64,000 bases of DNA from positions 29,508 to 93,507 of the forward strand of contig UQDI01000002.1 of assembly GCA_900539725.1 (NCBI GenBank). The letters are read 5' to 3'. The stretch comes from an uncultured Eubacteriales bacterium. Its GTDB lineage: Bacteria; Bacillota; Clostridia; Tissierellales; Peptoniphilaceae. The position numbers were made by a program, and so were the translations under genes. Every line of letters begins with the position of its first letter. The first letter of the stretch is position 1. The notes under the pieces were generated by a model. That model saw only the letters and a list, made by a program, of their open reading frames with translations. It searched no databases and was not told the origin of the DNA. Positions 16,871 through 24,890 of the stretch are shown here, in pieces.

Positions 16871-17640
16871 TGATATTCGTTGATTCACACGCTCATCTTG
16901 ATGATGAGGCCTTTGATGAGGACAGAGACGAAGTCATAGCCGATATATTATCGGGCGGAAACTATTTTTTCAATATAGCATCTGACCTTAAGACTAGCTA
17001 CTCGAGCTATGAACTTGCCAAAAAATATGATCACGTCTACGCAGTAGTAGGTGTGCATCCGCATGAGGCAAAGGATTACACAGCTGAAACGCGTGAGGCA
17101 CTTAAAGAGCTATTAAAAAAGAATAAGGTTATGGCAATAGGCGAGATTGGTCTTGACTATCACTACGATTTTTCGCCAAGAGATGTGCAAAGAAAAGTCT
17201 TTATTGATCAGATAGATTTAGCTAGGGAAATGGATGTGCCCATCGTTATTCACACGCGTGAGGCGATGGAAGAAACTTATGAAATACTTGAAAAATACGC
17301 TCAAGGCATGAAGGTTTTAATCCACTGCTATACAGGGTCCATAGAGATGGCGAGGAAATTTTTAAAATTAGGCTACAAACTAGCTTTAGGCGGAGCACTA
17401 ACTTTTAAAAACGCAAAAAATACGGTCGATGTAGCAAAAGAGGTAGCTCTAGAAGATTTGCTTATAGAGACAGACTCACCATATATGACGCCGGTGCCTT
17501 ATAGAGGCAAGAGAAATGACCCGAGAAAAGTCATTTTGGTTGCAGAAAAACTTGCTGAGATCAAGGGTATTAGCGTAGATGAAGTGCTAGAAGCTACAAA
17601 GAAGAACGCATTTGAATTTTTTGGAGTGAAAAATGATTAA
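16870..17640 (+). CDS. tatD: TatD-family metal-dependent hydrolase
   Basis: This 256-residue TIM-barrel deoxyribonuclease/hydrolase has metal ligands in FVDSHAHLDD at the N-terminus, GEIGLDYHYDF (about 93-103), VIHTREA (about 127) and IETDSPYMTPVPYRGKRN (about 201-218). TatD enzymes have 3'-5' exonuclease activity on DNA and RNA. It starts on the last base of the metG stop and overlaps rnmV by 8 bp, so the operon is translationally coupled. Length and motifs are normal for the family. Confidence 0.92.
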   Translation: MIFVDSHAHLDDEAFDEDRDEVIADILSGGNYFFNIASDLKTSYSSYELAKKYDHVYAVVGVHPHEAKDYTAETREALKELLKKNKVMAIGEIGLDYHYDFSPRDVQRKVFIDQIDLAREMDVPIVIHTREAMEETYEILEKYAQGMKVLIHCYTGSIEMARKFLKLGYKLALGGALTFKNAKNTVDVAKEVALEDLLIETDSPYMTPVPYRGKRNDPRKVILVAEKLAEIKGISVDEVLEATKKNAFEFFGVKND

Positions 17641-18166
17641 AGAACTCATAGTTGTCGAGGGCATGGACGACATCGCTCAGATCAAAAACGCTGTTGATGC
17701 CGACATCGTCGCGACACATGGCTATAAAATAAAAAAGACGCTCTTCGATGAGCTAAGAAAAGCTGTTAAAACGAGGGGAGTAATTGTCTTTACCGACCCT
17801 GATTACGCTGGCAAAATGATTAGACGCACGATAAATGAAAATGTTAAGGGCTGTAAAAATGCTTATCTAAAGCAGTCAGATGCGATTAAGAAAGATGATA
17901 TAGGCGTTGAAAATGCTTCGAAAGAGGCAATTATAGATGCCTTAATGAACGCAAGAGCTTCAACTGAGGAGAGGACTGTACTATATACAACGAAAGATTT
18001 GTATGAGACAGGTCTATTAGGCACGGACGGCTCTAAGGAGAGACGCGAAAAACTTGCGAGCCTACTAAAAATTTCGAATTCAAATGCAAAAAAGATGCTC
18101 GATGCACTAAACTATTATCAAATTTCGAGAGAAGACTTTGAGGAGGCTATGAAAAAAATTGACTGA
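17633..18166 (+). CDS. rnmV: Ribonuclease M5
   Basis: This 177-residue TOPRIM-domain endonuclease matures 5S rRNA in Gram-positive bacteria. TOPRIM residues are visible in ELIVVEGMDDIAQIKNAVDA (acidic Glu at about residue 8) and IVFTDPDYAGKMIRR (Asp-x-Asp at about residues 55-57). The C-terminus carries the RNase M5-type helical region RREKLASLLKISNSNAKKML. It lies between tatD and rsmA, overlapping both by 8 bp, which is the standard context for rnmV. The call is secure. Confidence 0.93.
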   Translation: MIKELIVVEGMDDIAQIKNAVDADIVATHGYKIKKTLFDELRKAVKTRGVIVFTDPDYAGKMIRRTINENVKGCKNAYLKQSDAIKKDDIGVENASKEAIIDALMNARASTEERTVLYTTKDLYETGLLGTDGSKERREKLASLLKISNSNAKKMLDALNYYQISREDFEEAMKKID

Positions 18167-19019
18167 AAAGGGTTTATATAGCATAGCAAGACTCAAGGAG
18201 CTGCAAGAGGACTTTGGCTTTGAATTTAAAAAAGCGCTTGGACAAAACTTTTTGATTGACGGCAATATAATTAGGAAGATTGCTGAAGAAAGCGGCATTA
18301 CAAAGGATAGTACTGTGATGGAGATAGGTCCCGGCATAGGCACCTTGACCGAGGAGCTCGCAAAGCATGCGAAAAAGGTTATAGCCTTTGAACTTGATGA
18401 ATCACTTAGAGAGATACACAAGGAGACACTTGGCGAGCATGGGAATGTAGAAGTCATTTACAAAGACTTTATGGACGCGAGCGTGGATGAGATCAAGGCA
18501 TTGACAGGCGGTCCGTTTAAAGTATGCGCCAATCTGCCATACTATGTGACGACACCCATATTAACATTCTTGCTTGAATCAAAACTTGATATAGATTCAA
18601 TCACGGTTATGGTGCAAAAAGAAGTCGCTCAAAGGATAGTCGCAGATGAAAAATCAAAGGACTACGGAAGCATATCAGTCTTTACACGGGCCTATGGCGA
18701 TGCGCGCATAGCGTTTAATGTGTCAAAGGACTGCTTCTACCCGAAGCCAAAAGTTGATTCAGCAGTACTATATATAGAAAAAAAGAAAAAAGATTTGGCA
18801 AACGAAGAGCTATTCTTAAAGATAATTAGAGCAGCTTTTATGAAGAGAAGAAAAACACTTGCGAACGCTTTATTTAATAGCGAAGTGGGTATAAATAAAA
18901 AGGATACAGTGGCAGCACTAAAGGCCATTGGCAAAGGTGAAAATGCAAGGGCAGAGGAGCTAAGCTTTGATGACTTTGTAAGCATAACGAGAGACTTGGA
19001 GGGAGATTATGGAAAATAG
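18159..19019 (+). CDS. rsmA: 16S rRNA dimethyladenosine transferase
   Basis: This 286-residue KsgA-family enzyme dimethylates A1518 and A1519 in 16S rRNA. The motifs are FKKALGQNFLIDGNIIRKI near the N-terminus, EIGPGIGTLTEEL (SAM motif I, about 49-61), NLPYYVTTPIL (catalytic motif IV) and FYPKPKVDSAVL. The start is a TTG at 18159, 12 bp downstream of AGGAGG and overlapping rnmV by 8 bp. The C-terminal helical domain is complete. Its end overlaps the arsR-type gene by 11 bp. Confidence 0.94.
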   Translation: MTEKGLYSIARLKELQEDFGFEFKKALGQNFLIDGNIIRKIAEESGITKDSTVMEIGPGIGTLTEELAKHAKKVIAFELDESLREIHKETLGEHGNVEVIYKDFMDASVDEIKALTGGPFKVCANLPYYVTTPILTFLLESKLDIDSITVMVQKEVAQRIVADEKSKDYGSISVFTRAYGDARIAFNVSKDCFYPKPKVDSAVLYIEKKKKDLANEELFLKIIRAAFMKRRKTLANALFNSEVGINKKDTVAALKAIGKGENARAEELSFDDFVSITRDLEGDYGK

Positions 19020-19353
19020 AGAATTAAGTCAAGAGGACTTAGACGCAATAAAAAACGATGTCATCGACTATAAGATAGTTGAGAAATTTGCAGACATTAT
19101 GAAAGCGCTTAGCGAGCCTTCAAGAATACAAATAATACACGCGCTAAGCTTAAGCGAGATGTGCGTTACAGACCTTTCATACGCGCTAAACATGACACAG
19201 CCACTTGTTAGTCACCACTTAAGGATATTAAGAAACCTTGGCCTAGTTAAGTACGAGAGAGATGGCAAGGCACTGATATACTCACTTGATGATGAGCACG
19301 TTTTGATGCTGTATAAACAAGGCTTGGAGCACGCAAAAGAAAAAGTTCAATAG
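19009..19353 (+). CDS. ArsR/SmtB-family transcriptional regulator
   Basis: This 114-residue winged-helix repressor has the recognition helix in MTQPLVSHHLRILRNLGLV (about 62-80). The family DNA-binding start is KALSEPSRIQIIHALS. The segment SEMCVTDLSYAL corresponds to the ELCV-type metal box of the alpha-3 helix, but only one Cys is present, so any metal or thiol sensing would differ from CadC or ArsR. It is the last gene of the metG operon by overlap with rsmA and is followed by a terminator. The regulated target is not evident from this window. Confidence 0.85.
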   Translation: MENRELSQEDLDAIKNDVIDYKIVEKFADIMKALSEPSRIQIIHALSLSEMCVTDLSYALNMTQPLVSHHLRILRNLGLVKYERDGKALIYSLDDEHVLMLYKQGLEHAKEKVQ

Positions 19354-19360
19354 ATATATT

Positions 19361-19391
19361 ATCTGTCACTATTTGGTGGCAGATTTTTTTG
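19361..19391 (+). terminator. Terminator of the metG-arsR operon
   Basis: ATCTGTCAC pairs with GTGGCAGAT (one wobble, 6-nt loop) and is followed by seven Ts. Confidence 0.9.
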
Positions 19392-19460
19392 TCTATAAAG
19401 ATATAATTTATCTTTTGTAGACAATTATGACTTATTTATACTTAAAAATTAAATAATCTC

Positions 19461-19489
19461 TTGAATTATATAGTGAATTGTTTTATAAT
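19461..19489 (+). promoter_or_regulatory. Promoter of the secreted protein gene at 19524
   Basis: TTGAAT at 19461-19466 and TATAAT at 19484-19489 are 17 bp apart. GAGGAGG follows at about 19510. Confidence 0.65.
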
Positions 19490-19523
19490 TGATTTATCAC
19501 AATAAACAAGAGGAGGACTTATT

Positions 19524-20918
19524 ATGAAAAAGAAAATTTCATTACTATTAGCAATGCTCATGCTAATAACATTCATGCCAAGCGCATTGGCTAAGCCTAG
19601 GACGGTTGATGCAATCAAAAATACTAAAAAGATTATTCTTGATGGTGAGGAGGTTATGGTTGGCTCATATACTGTAGAGCGTTATAACTACCTAAAACTA
19701 AGAGATGTAGCGGCTCTGTTAAATGGAAAAAACTGTCAATTCAGTGTAGGATACGACAAAGAGAAAGAGCTCGTAATGATATATCTTGACAATAGCTACA
19801 CTAAATTAGAAGGAGATTTAGTGGCTATTAAAAATGCAAAGGCAAAAGCATTTGTCGAGTCAAAGAAAATCCTTGTTAATGGCGAAGAAAAAGAACTTAA
19901 AACAGCCGTTATAGATAGGTATAACTACATTCAGCTTAGGGACTTAGCTTCTTTAATAGGTCTTGGCGTTGACTATGATGCCAAAACTGAAACCATAATT
20001 TTAAATAGTAGTGGCGAAATAGAAAGTAATGAAGCAAATAAAGATATTAAAGACGGCAAAGACAATAAAGATAGCAAAGATAATAAAGATAGCAAAGATA
20101 ATAAAGATAGCAAAGATAATAAAGATAGTAAAGATAGTAAGATTAGTGATGAAGATGAATTGGCTGGTATTATTAAATACCGTGAAGCTCTTATTAAAGA
20201 TGATGCAAAGCTTTGCGAAGAAGCGATGCAGCTAGCACTTGGCTGGGACGAGCTTCATGACTATGCTAATTACTTCCACGGATTAAGCAATAAGGCTTGG
20301 AAGCATTCTAAAACGCTTGGCTTTGACTTAGCTTCTGATTATAAAGAAATCAAAAAGAGTATAGAAAATACTGGCTCACATGAGCGTACAAGATATGAGT
20401 TTATATACGATCAGGGAGCAAGTCTTGTATTGTCACTATTTAGAGAGCTGCCTGTAAATGGAGATGACACTTACGCTGGAAACAATCTTGGCGTAGATGT
20501 TGAACTTAGCAGGTCTTATACAGAAGATTCATATAAAAAATTAGATGCAAAAGCGAGAAATTATTTTGACAGAGCTCTTTCTATAAGCAATGACTTCGTT
20601 AGATGCGATGGACAAGCTCTATATAATAGGGCGTTTTATGATAAGGCATATAATTTATCAAGTAATCAATATGGCTTAGAAGAAAAAACTTGTAAATATT
20701 ATGTTGATGAAGAGCTTAAGTTTATTAAGCAATTTAATTTTAATGCTAATAATGTAGGTAAAAAGATTTTTAAAATAAATTTGACTGACCTTGACGATAC
20801 AGAATATCAAGTAATATACAGAGACAATGCTTCCAAAGTTTCTTATGTAGGTGTTTGGTCAGTAAGTGATCGCGGCGAGTCTTATCATAGTGTAGCCATT
20901 ACAAAAGAATTTAATTAG
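19524..20918 (+). CDS. Secreted protein with copper-amine-oxidase-N-like domains and DNKDSK repeats
   Basis: This 464-residue protein has a signal peptide (MKKKISLLLAMLM with a probable cut after about residue 23, ALA). Two copies of a stalk-like domain follow at about 35-90 and 105-160, with YNYLKLRDVAALL and YNYIQLRDLASLI motifs typical of copper amine oxidase N-terminal-like domains. These are structural rather than catalytic. A low-complexity linker of KDNKDS repeats (about 176-212) leads into a 250-residue C-terminal domain I do not recognise. A GAGGAGG ribosome binding site precedes the ATG. It is monocistronic, and surface association is likely. Confidence 0.75.
   Translation: MKKKISLLLAMLMLITFMPSALAKPRTVDAIKNTKKIILDGEEVMVGSYTVERYNYLKLRDVAALLNGKNCQFSVGYDKEKELVMIYLDNSYTKLEGDLVAIKNAKAKAFVESKKILVNGEEKELKTAVIDRYNYIQLRDLASLIGLGVDYDAKTETIILNSSGEIESNEANKDIKDGKDNKDSKDNKDSKDNKDSKDNKDSKDSKISDEDELAGIIKYREALIKDDAKLCEEAMQLALGWDELHDYANYFHGLSNKAWKHSKTLGFDLASDYKEIKKSIENTGSHERTRYEFIYDQGASLVLSLFRELPVNGDDTYAGNNLGVDVELSRSYTEDSYKKLDAKARNYFDRALSISNDFVRCDGQALYNRAFYDKAYNLSSNQYGLEEKTCKYYVDEELKFIKQFNFNANNVGKKIFKINLTDLDDTEYQVIYRDNASKVSYVGVWSVSDRGESYHSVAITKEFN
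20061..20132 (+). repeat. 18-bp in-frame tandem repeats
   Basis: Four units of GATAATAAAGATAGCAAA, with single-base variation, encode a DNKDSK hexapeptide linker. The unit length of a multiple of three allows copy-number change without a frameshift. Confidence 0.9.
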
Positions 20919-20926
20919 TTTAGTTA

Positions 20927-20953
20927 AAGGAGGGCAATTAGCTCTCCTTTTTC
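20927..20953 (+). terminator. Terminator
   Basis: AAGGAGGGC pairs with GCTCTCCTT, with loop AATTA, and is followed by TTTT. Confidence 0.85.
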
Positions 20954-20967
20954 ATCTCTCACAAACT

Positions 20968-21000
20968 GTTACTCTTTTGTTACTCTTTTGTTACTCTTTC
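20968..21000. repeat. 11-bp direct repeat, three copies
   Basis: GTTACTCTTTT occurs at 20968, 20979 and 20990 (the last copy ends in C). It lies in the promoter region of the next secreted protein and may hold a regulator site or be simple slippage DNA. Confidence 0.6.
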
Positions 21001-21067
21001 TTTACTAAATATCTGATATACTATAGTAAAGATAGTAATTACTGTCTACACAAGGGGAGGTGAAAGT

Positions 21068-21436
21068 ATGAAGAAGTCACTAGCCATTGTCATGACTGTA
21101 TTGCTTCTACTAAGCGCAGTTATTAGCCCAGCTAATGCAGCAAGCATGAAGCATCACCACGACGGTGCCAACTATGATGTCCTAGTTAAGTCTATTACTA
21201 ATCAAAAGAGAGGTCTTAATTATGAAGTAATGGGACCTATGCCAGGCGGTGAAACAAAAACTGTAGTAGTAAGTTTAGCAGTTCCTTTTGGAGCTCACTA
21301 TAACAACACATACTATTATGAAGATGAATTTTACGCTGGAACACTTAGAGTTGCAAGAACATCTGTAGTAACTTATGCAGACGGAACTAAGGATACTTTA
21401 GTTACTTACGCTGGAGAGGTTAAAAGAAACAAGTAA
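21068..21436 (+). CDS. Small secreted protein, unknown function
   Basis: This 122-residue protein has a clear signal peptide (MKKSLAIVMTVLLLLSAVIS, probable cut after ANA at about residue 24). The mature part begins ASMKHHHDGANYDV, with three consecutive His, and is otherwise a beta-rich sequence (KTVVVSLAVPFG, TLRVARTSVVTYADGTKDTL). I do not recognise a family. A GGGGAGGTG ribosome binding site precedes the ATG, and a terminator follows. It is a single-gene unit. The His cluster at the mature N-terminus could bind a metal, but this is only a possibility. Confidence 0.7.
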   Translation: MKKSLAIVMTVLLLLSAVISPANAASMKHHHDGANYDVLVKSITNQKRGLNYEVMGPMPGGETKTVVVSLAVPFGAHYNNTYYYEDEFYAGTLRVARTSVVTYADGTKDTLVTYAGEVKRNK

Positions 21437-21451
21437 ATATTGATTCGTACG

Positions 21452-21488
21452 AAGAAGGGGTGGCTCGTTGCCACTCTTTCTTTTTTAT
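21452..21488 (+). terminator. Terminator
   Basis: A stem of about 13 bp with wobbles (AAGAAGGGGTGGC with GCCACTCTTTCTT) and a 5-nt loop is followed by a T run. Confidence 0.85.
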
Positions 21489-21579
21489 AAAAGCCTATCT
21501 ACTATACTTATTATATAGATTGTTTTATATGTGCTTATCTTCTTGCATTTTGCCATTCATAGTGATATAATCATATTGA

Positions 21580-21735
21580 TACTGTTTAAGGGAAGTTTAA
21601 AAAACGCAGTCGCCGCTGCCGTGGGCGCACACTGAGTAAACACTTATGTCACTGTTATTCGTTTAATAATGGGAAGGCGTTTACAAGGGCTTAAAGCGCT
21701 AGCCGGAAAACCTTACTCTATCAAGAAATACCTTC
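21580..21735 (+). ncRNA. Cobalamin riboswitch
   Basis: Conserved cobalamin-element blocks occur in order: GGGAAG near 21590, CGCCGCTGCCGTGGGCGCACACTG at 21611-21634, GTCACTG at 21648-21654 (core GCCACTG-like), GGGAAGGCG at 21671-21679, and AGCCGGAAAACC at 21701-21712. It precedes cbiM, a classic target of this riboswitch. The sequence between 21713 and the ATG can form further hairpins that would hold the expression platform. Confidence 0.88.
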
Positions 21736-21815
21736 GGCAAAGAGAGGTTCTTTTCTAAATCAATCTGATTTTTAAAAGGAGTCTTTGCGTAGGAAAATAA
21801 AAGGAGGAATAATTT

Positions 21816-22526
21816 ATGAGGAAGAAAAATTTCATTCTCATGGGTCTTTCGCTAATTTTATTATCCGCAGACGCTTACGCAATGCACATCATGGAAGGTT
21901 ACCTTCCTAAAGAGTGGTGCATAATCTGGGGACTAATATCACTACCATTTATCATACTTGGTATTAGAAAAATTGCAAAAGGCTCTGATTCAAACGAAAA
22001 GAAGGTTCTACTTGCACTTGCAGGTGGCTTTATCTTCGTATTATCTGCTATGAAGATCCCTTCAGTAGTAGGTAGTTGCTCACACCCAACAGGTACTGGT
22101 CTAGGTGCTATACTATTTGGACCACTTCAAACATCTGTTTTAGGTTTAATTGTTTTACTATTCCAAGCATTGTTATTAGCTCACGGTGGTCTAACTACTT
22201 TAGGTGCTAATACTTTCTCTATGGCCATAGCTGGACCTTTCTTAGCTTTTGCCATCTATCAATTATTGAAAAAGAAAAACAGAAGCGTAGCAGTATTTTT
22301 AGCAGCAACACTTGGTGACTTATTCACTTACGTTATCACTGCGACTCAACTTGCTATAGTTTATCACGAAGGCATAGGCTTTGGCGCGGCTCTAGGCAAG
22401 TTCTTATCGATATTTGCTGTTACTCAAGTACCTATCGCTATAGTTGAAGGTCTATTAACTGTTGTTGTTGTTAACCTTATGGTTAGATACAAAGGTGAGG
22501 GGGTACTTACAAATGAAGGAATCTAA
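21816..22526 (+). CDS. cbiM: Energy-coupling factor cobalt transporter, S component CbiM
   Basis: This 236-residue membrane protein is the substrate-capture subunit of the Co2+ importer CbiMNQO. A signal-like N-terminal helix ends at about residue 22 (DAYA), exposing MHIMEGYLP with the metal-binding His at position 24. A second conserved segment is SCSHPTGTGLGAILFGP (about 89-105) with another His. About seven transmembrane helices are present. The gene lies directly downstream of the B12 riboswitch, which should shut off expression when cobalamin is plentiful. It overlaps cbiN by 14 bp. Confidence 0.94.
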   Translation: MRKKNFILMGLSLILLSADAYAMHIMEGYLPKEWCIIWGLISLPFIILGIRKIAKGSDSNEKKVLLALAGGFIFVLSAMKIPSVVGSCSHPTGTGLGAILFGPLQTSVLGLIVLLFQALLLAHGGLTTLGANTFSMAIAGPFLAFAIYQLLKKKNRSVAVFLAATLGDLFTYVITATQLAIVYHEGIGFGAALGKFLSIFAVTQVPIAIVEGLLTVVVVNLMVRYKGEGVLTNEGI

Positions 22527-22803
22527 AAAGACTAACTGGATATTAATTATCCTAGCGATTTTATTAGTTGTTACGCCATTAATCTTTGTTCAAGGGGAAT
22601 ATGGTGGATCTGATGACGCAGCAAGCGAACAAATTGAAGCCTTAAACCCAGACTATGAACCATGGTTTGAATCCCTTTGGGAACCACCATCGGGCGAAGT
22701 TGAATCCTTGTTATTTGGCCTTCAAGCAGCTATCGGTGCTGGAGCTATAGGCTACATCATTGGCAGCTGGAAGGGCGCTGCAAGCAAAAAAGAAAGCAAA
22801 TAA
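22513..22803 (+). CDS. cbiN: Cobalt transporter subunit CbiN
   Basis: This 96-residue small subunit of CbiMNQO has two membrane helices (about 6-25 and 70-88) flanking an extracytoplasmic loop (EYGGSDDAASEQIEALNPDY with FESLWEPPSGEVESLLF). That layout is the CbiN signature. I chose the ATG at 22513 rather than the in-frame start at 22462, because the shorter protein begins just before the first helix and a GTGAGGGGG purine run precedes it. CbiN helps load cobalt into CbiM. Confidence 0.9.
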   Translation: MKESKKTNWILIILAILLVVTPLIFVQGEYGGSDDAASEQIEALNPDYEPWFESLWEPPSGEVESLLFGLQAAIGAGAIGYIIGSWKGAASKKESK

Positions 22804-22818
22804 AGGAGCTAAAAAAGA

Positions 22819-23499
22819 TTGCTACTCATTGATCAGTTTGCCTATACGAACGGCTTAAGGCATGTTAAGGCGGGATACAAATTTTTATTCACCTTACTTA
22901 TGCTTGTTTTGGCCATAGGACTAGACAATATATACGTAAATTTATCCATATTTTTATTAATAATAATTTTGGAGCTCACATGTGCAAAGTTTAAATTGAG
23001 AAACGTCATATCATTTATCAAAGTTCCGCTTATATTTATTTTATTAGGAACGATATTTTTGGTTATAGGTTTTTCAAAGGAAAATCATTTTTCCTACTCG
23101 ATAAAGATTTTTGGCGGCTACTTTGGAGTGATTGAGGGGCAAGAGATGCTATTTCTCAGAGTTTTCATGAGATCTCTTGCGGCGACCTCTTCGGTCATCT
23201 TCCTAAGTGTAACGACACCCATGGTCGACATCATAAAAGTTTTTAAGGCCATGCATCTACCAAATGTCTTTATAGAGCTGTTTATGCTGATTTATCGCTT
23301 CATCTTCATCATCATAGAAGAGGCTCAAACCAATATCAATTCGCTTGAGATAAAGTTTGGCTTTATCAATACGAAGACCTCATTTAAATCAATTAAGATT
23401 TTTATTGAGAACATGGTTTTGGGGATAATGAAAAGAAATGAAGAGATGATAAATGCACTAAATATCAAGCTTTACAACGGAGAGTTCCCAGTTAGGTGA
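22819..23499 (+). CDS. cbiQ: Cobalt transporter T component CbiQ
   Basis: This 226-residue EcfT-type transmembrane protein couples the ATPase to CbiM. It begins with a TTG at 22819 after AAAGGAG. The family pattern is visible in INQ-like MLLIDQFAYTNGLRHV, VFMRSLAATSSVIFLSVTTP, MHLPNVFIELFMLIYRFIF and the cytoplasmic coupling segment with Arg/Lys near the end. It sits between cbiN and cbiO in the usual order. Only a 4-bp gap separates it from cbiO. Confidence 0.9.
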   Translation: MLLIDQFAYTNGLRHVKAGYKFLFTLLMLVLAIGLDNIYVNLSIFLLIIILELTCAKFKLRNVISFIKVPLIFILLGTIFLVIGFSKENHFSYSIKIFGGYFGVIEGQEMLFLRVFMRSLAATSSVIFLSVTTPMVDIIKVFKAMHLPNVFIELFMLIYRFIFIIIEEAQTNINSLEIKFGFINTKTSFKSIKIFIENMVLGIMKRNEEMINALNIKLYNGEFPVR

Positions 23500-23503
23500 T
23501 TAT

Positions 23504-24316
23504 ATGTTAGAAGTTAAAAATTTAGAATATACTTATGAAAGTGGAAAAAAAGTTTTGGACGGGATAAGTCTTTCGACTAAGAACGGCGCCATCACCATGA
23601 TTATAGGTGAGAATGGTGCGGGAAAGACTACTTTATTCAAAAACATCCTTGGTCTACTTAAAAAGGACAAAGGAGAGATAGTTGTTGATGGTGAAGAGCT
23701 TCGCTACGACAAGAAAAGTCTTTTGAATTACAGAAAAAACGTTACTATGGTCTTTCAAGACCCGGACAATCAAATCTTTTACTCGAATGTTTTTGATGAC
23801 ACTGCTTTTACGCTTAGAAATCTTGGCTTTGACGAAGATACTGTCAAGGAAAGGGTTGACAAGGCTTTAAAGAGTGCTAATGCATACGAACTAAAGGATA
23901 TGCCTGTTCACTTCTTAAGTTACGGACAAAAAAAGAGGGTTGCCATCGCTTCAGCCATCGCTTTGGGTGCTCACTACATCCTTATGGATGAGCCAACTGC
24001 TGGACTTGACCCGGTTTCCATTGGCATACTTAAAAAGACTATTGCGGGTATTGCCAAAGATAGTTCGCTTTTAATATCTACTCACGATATGGAATTTTGC
24101 TATGAAATGGCAGACTACATCTATGTAGTTAAAGACGCTAAGATTATCAAAGAAGGCACTAAGTATGAGATTTTCAAGGATGAGGATGTCATCAAGCGTG
24201 CTAATCAAGAGCTGCCTATGTGCGTTAGAGTTGCTAATGCTTTGGGCGTTGACTTTTTTGATAATAATGATCAAATGATAGAGGAGTTAAAGAATTATGC
24301 TAAGCATAGCTCTTAA
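23504..24316 (+). CDS. cbiO: Cobalt transporter ATPase CbiO
   Basis: This 270-residue ABC ATPase energises cobalt uptake. It carries Walker A GENGAGKTT (about 36-44), Q-loop MVFQDPDNQIFYSNV typical of ECF ATPases, signature LSYGQKKRVAIASAIA and Walker B YILMDEPTAGLDP, followed by a D-loop and the switch His in ISTHD. It completes the CbiMNQO set. The next gene begins inside its 3' end with a 20-bp overlap, which ties transport to tetrapyrrole synthesis in one operon. Confidence 0.94.
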   Translation: MLEVKNLEYTYESGKKVLDGISLSTKNGAITMIIGENGAGKTTLFKNILGLLKKDKGEIVVDGEELRYDKKSLLNYRKNVTMVFQDPDNQIFYSNVFDDTAFTLRNLGFDEDTVKERVDKALKSANAYELKDMPVHFLSYGQKKRVAIASAIALGAHYILMDEPTAGLDPVSIGILKKTIAGIAKDSSLLISTHDMEFCYEMADYIYVVKDAKIIKEGTKYEIFKDEDVIKRANQELPMCVRVANALGVDFFDNNDQMIEELKNYAKHSS

Positions 24317-24890
24317 TATAAAGGATAGACCTGTTACCATAATTGGTGGCGGGTCTGTCGCTTTAAGAAAGTTTAATACATTAGTAAATGAAGGCGCTTT
24401 AATAACTGTTCTTGCTAAGGACTTTGTAGATGGCTTTGTTGGCAAAAATATAAAGCTAATCAAGGACGCTTACAAAAAAGAGTACATAGAAGGAGCCTTT
24501 TTACTATACATCGCAACGGGTGACGAAGAGGTCAATAGAAGGGCTGAGGCTGATGCAAAGGAGCTTGGTATCTTGTTTAACAGATGTGACAAAAGCGATG
24601 AATCGGATTTTATTTCCATAAACATGAAAAAGATTGGCGGCATCGACGTCTCCATATCTACAGGAGGAAGGCTTCCAGACTTGAACAAAACTATCATGGA
24701 TGATTTAAAAAACTATGAGGCTTATGACGATGAATACTTAGATTTAGCATCTAGGCTTAGATCGTACTACATCCATTACCATAAACAAGATGAAATAAAA
24801 AAGATAAAGACTTATACTAAGGAAGAAATTTTAAATTACATAAAGGAGTTTGAAGACTTTGAAATTAAGGGTAGGAACGAGGACGAGTAG
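24297..24890 (+). CDS. Precorrin-2 dehydrogenase (Met8/CysG-N-like)
   Basis: This 197-residue NAD-binding protein oxidises precorrin-2 to sirohydrochlorin and in some family members also chelates the metal. The dinucleotide fold starts VTIIGGGSVALRKFNTLVNEGA (Gly-x-Gly-x-x-Ala at about 16-21). A second family segment is FISINMKKIGGIDVSISTGGRLPDL. It overlaps cbiO by 20 bp and hemC by 32 bp. In this context it supplies the sirohydrochlorin branch for corrinoid or siroheme synthesis. No separate sirohydrochlorin chelatase gene is in the window. Confidence 0.85.
   Translation: MLSIALNIKDRPVTIIGGGSVALRKFNTLVNEGALITVLAKDFVDGFVGKNIKLIKDAYKKEYIEGAFLLYIATGDEEVNRRAEADAKELGILFNRCDKSDESDFISINMKKIGGIDVSISTGGRLPDLNKTIMDDLKNYEAYDDEYLDLASRLRSYYIHYHKQDEIKKIKTYTKEEILNYIKEFEDFEIKGRNEDE

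Noticed and set aside
20061..20132. Short regular repeats considered as a CRISPR array
   Set aside because: The units are contiguous 18-bp coding repeats with no spacers. The 36-bp array at 6163 likewise has no unique spacers.
20029..20235. Plus-strand frame with repeated KIIKIAKI peptide
   Set aside because: Out-of-frame reading of the 18-bp repeat in the secreted protein gene.
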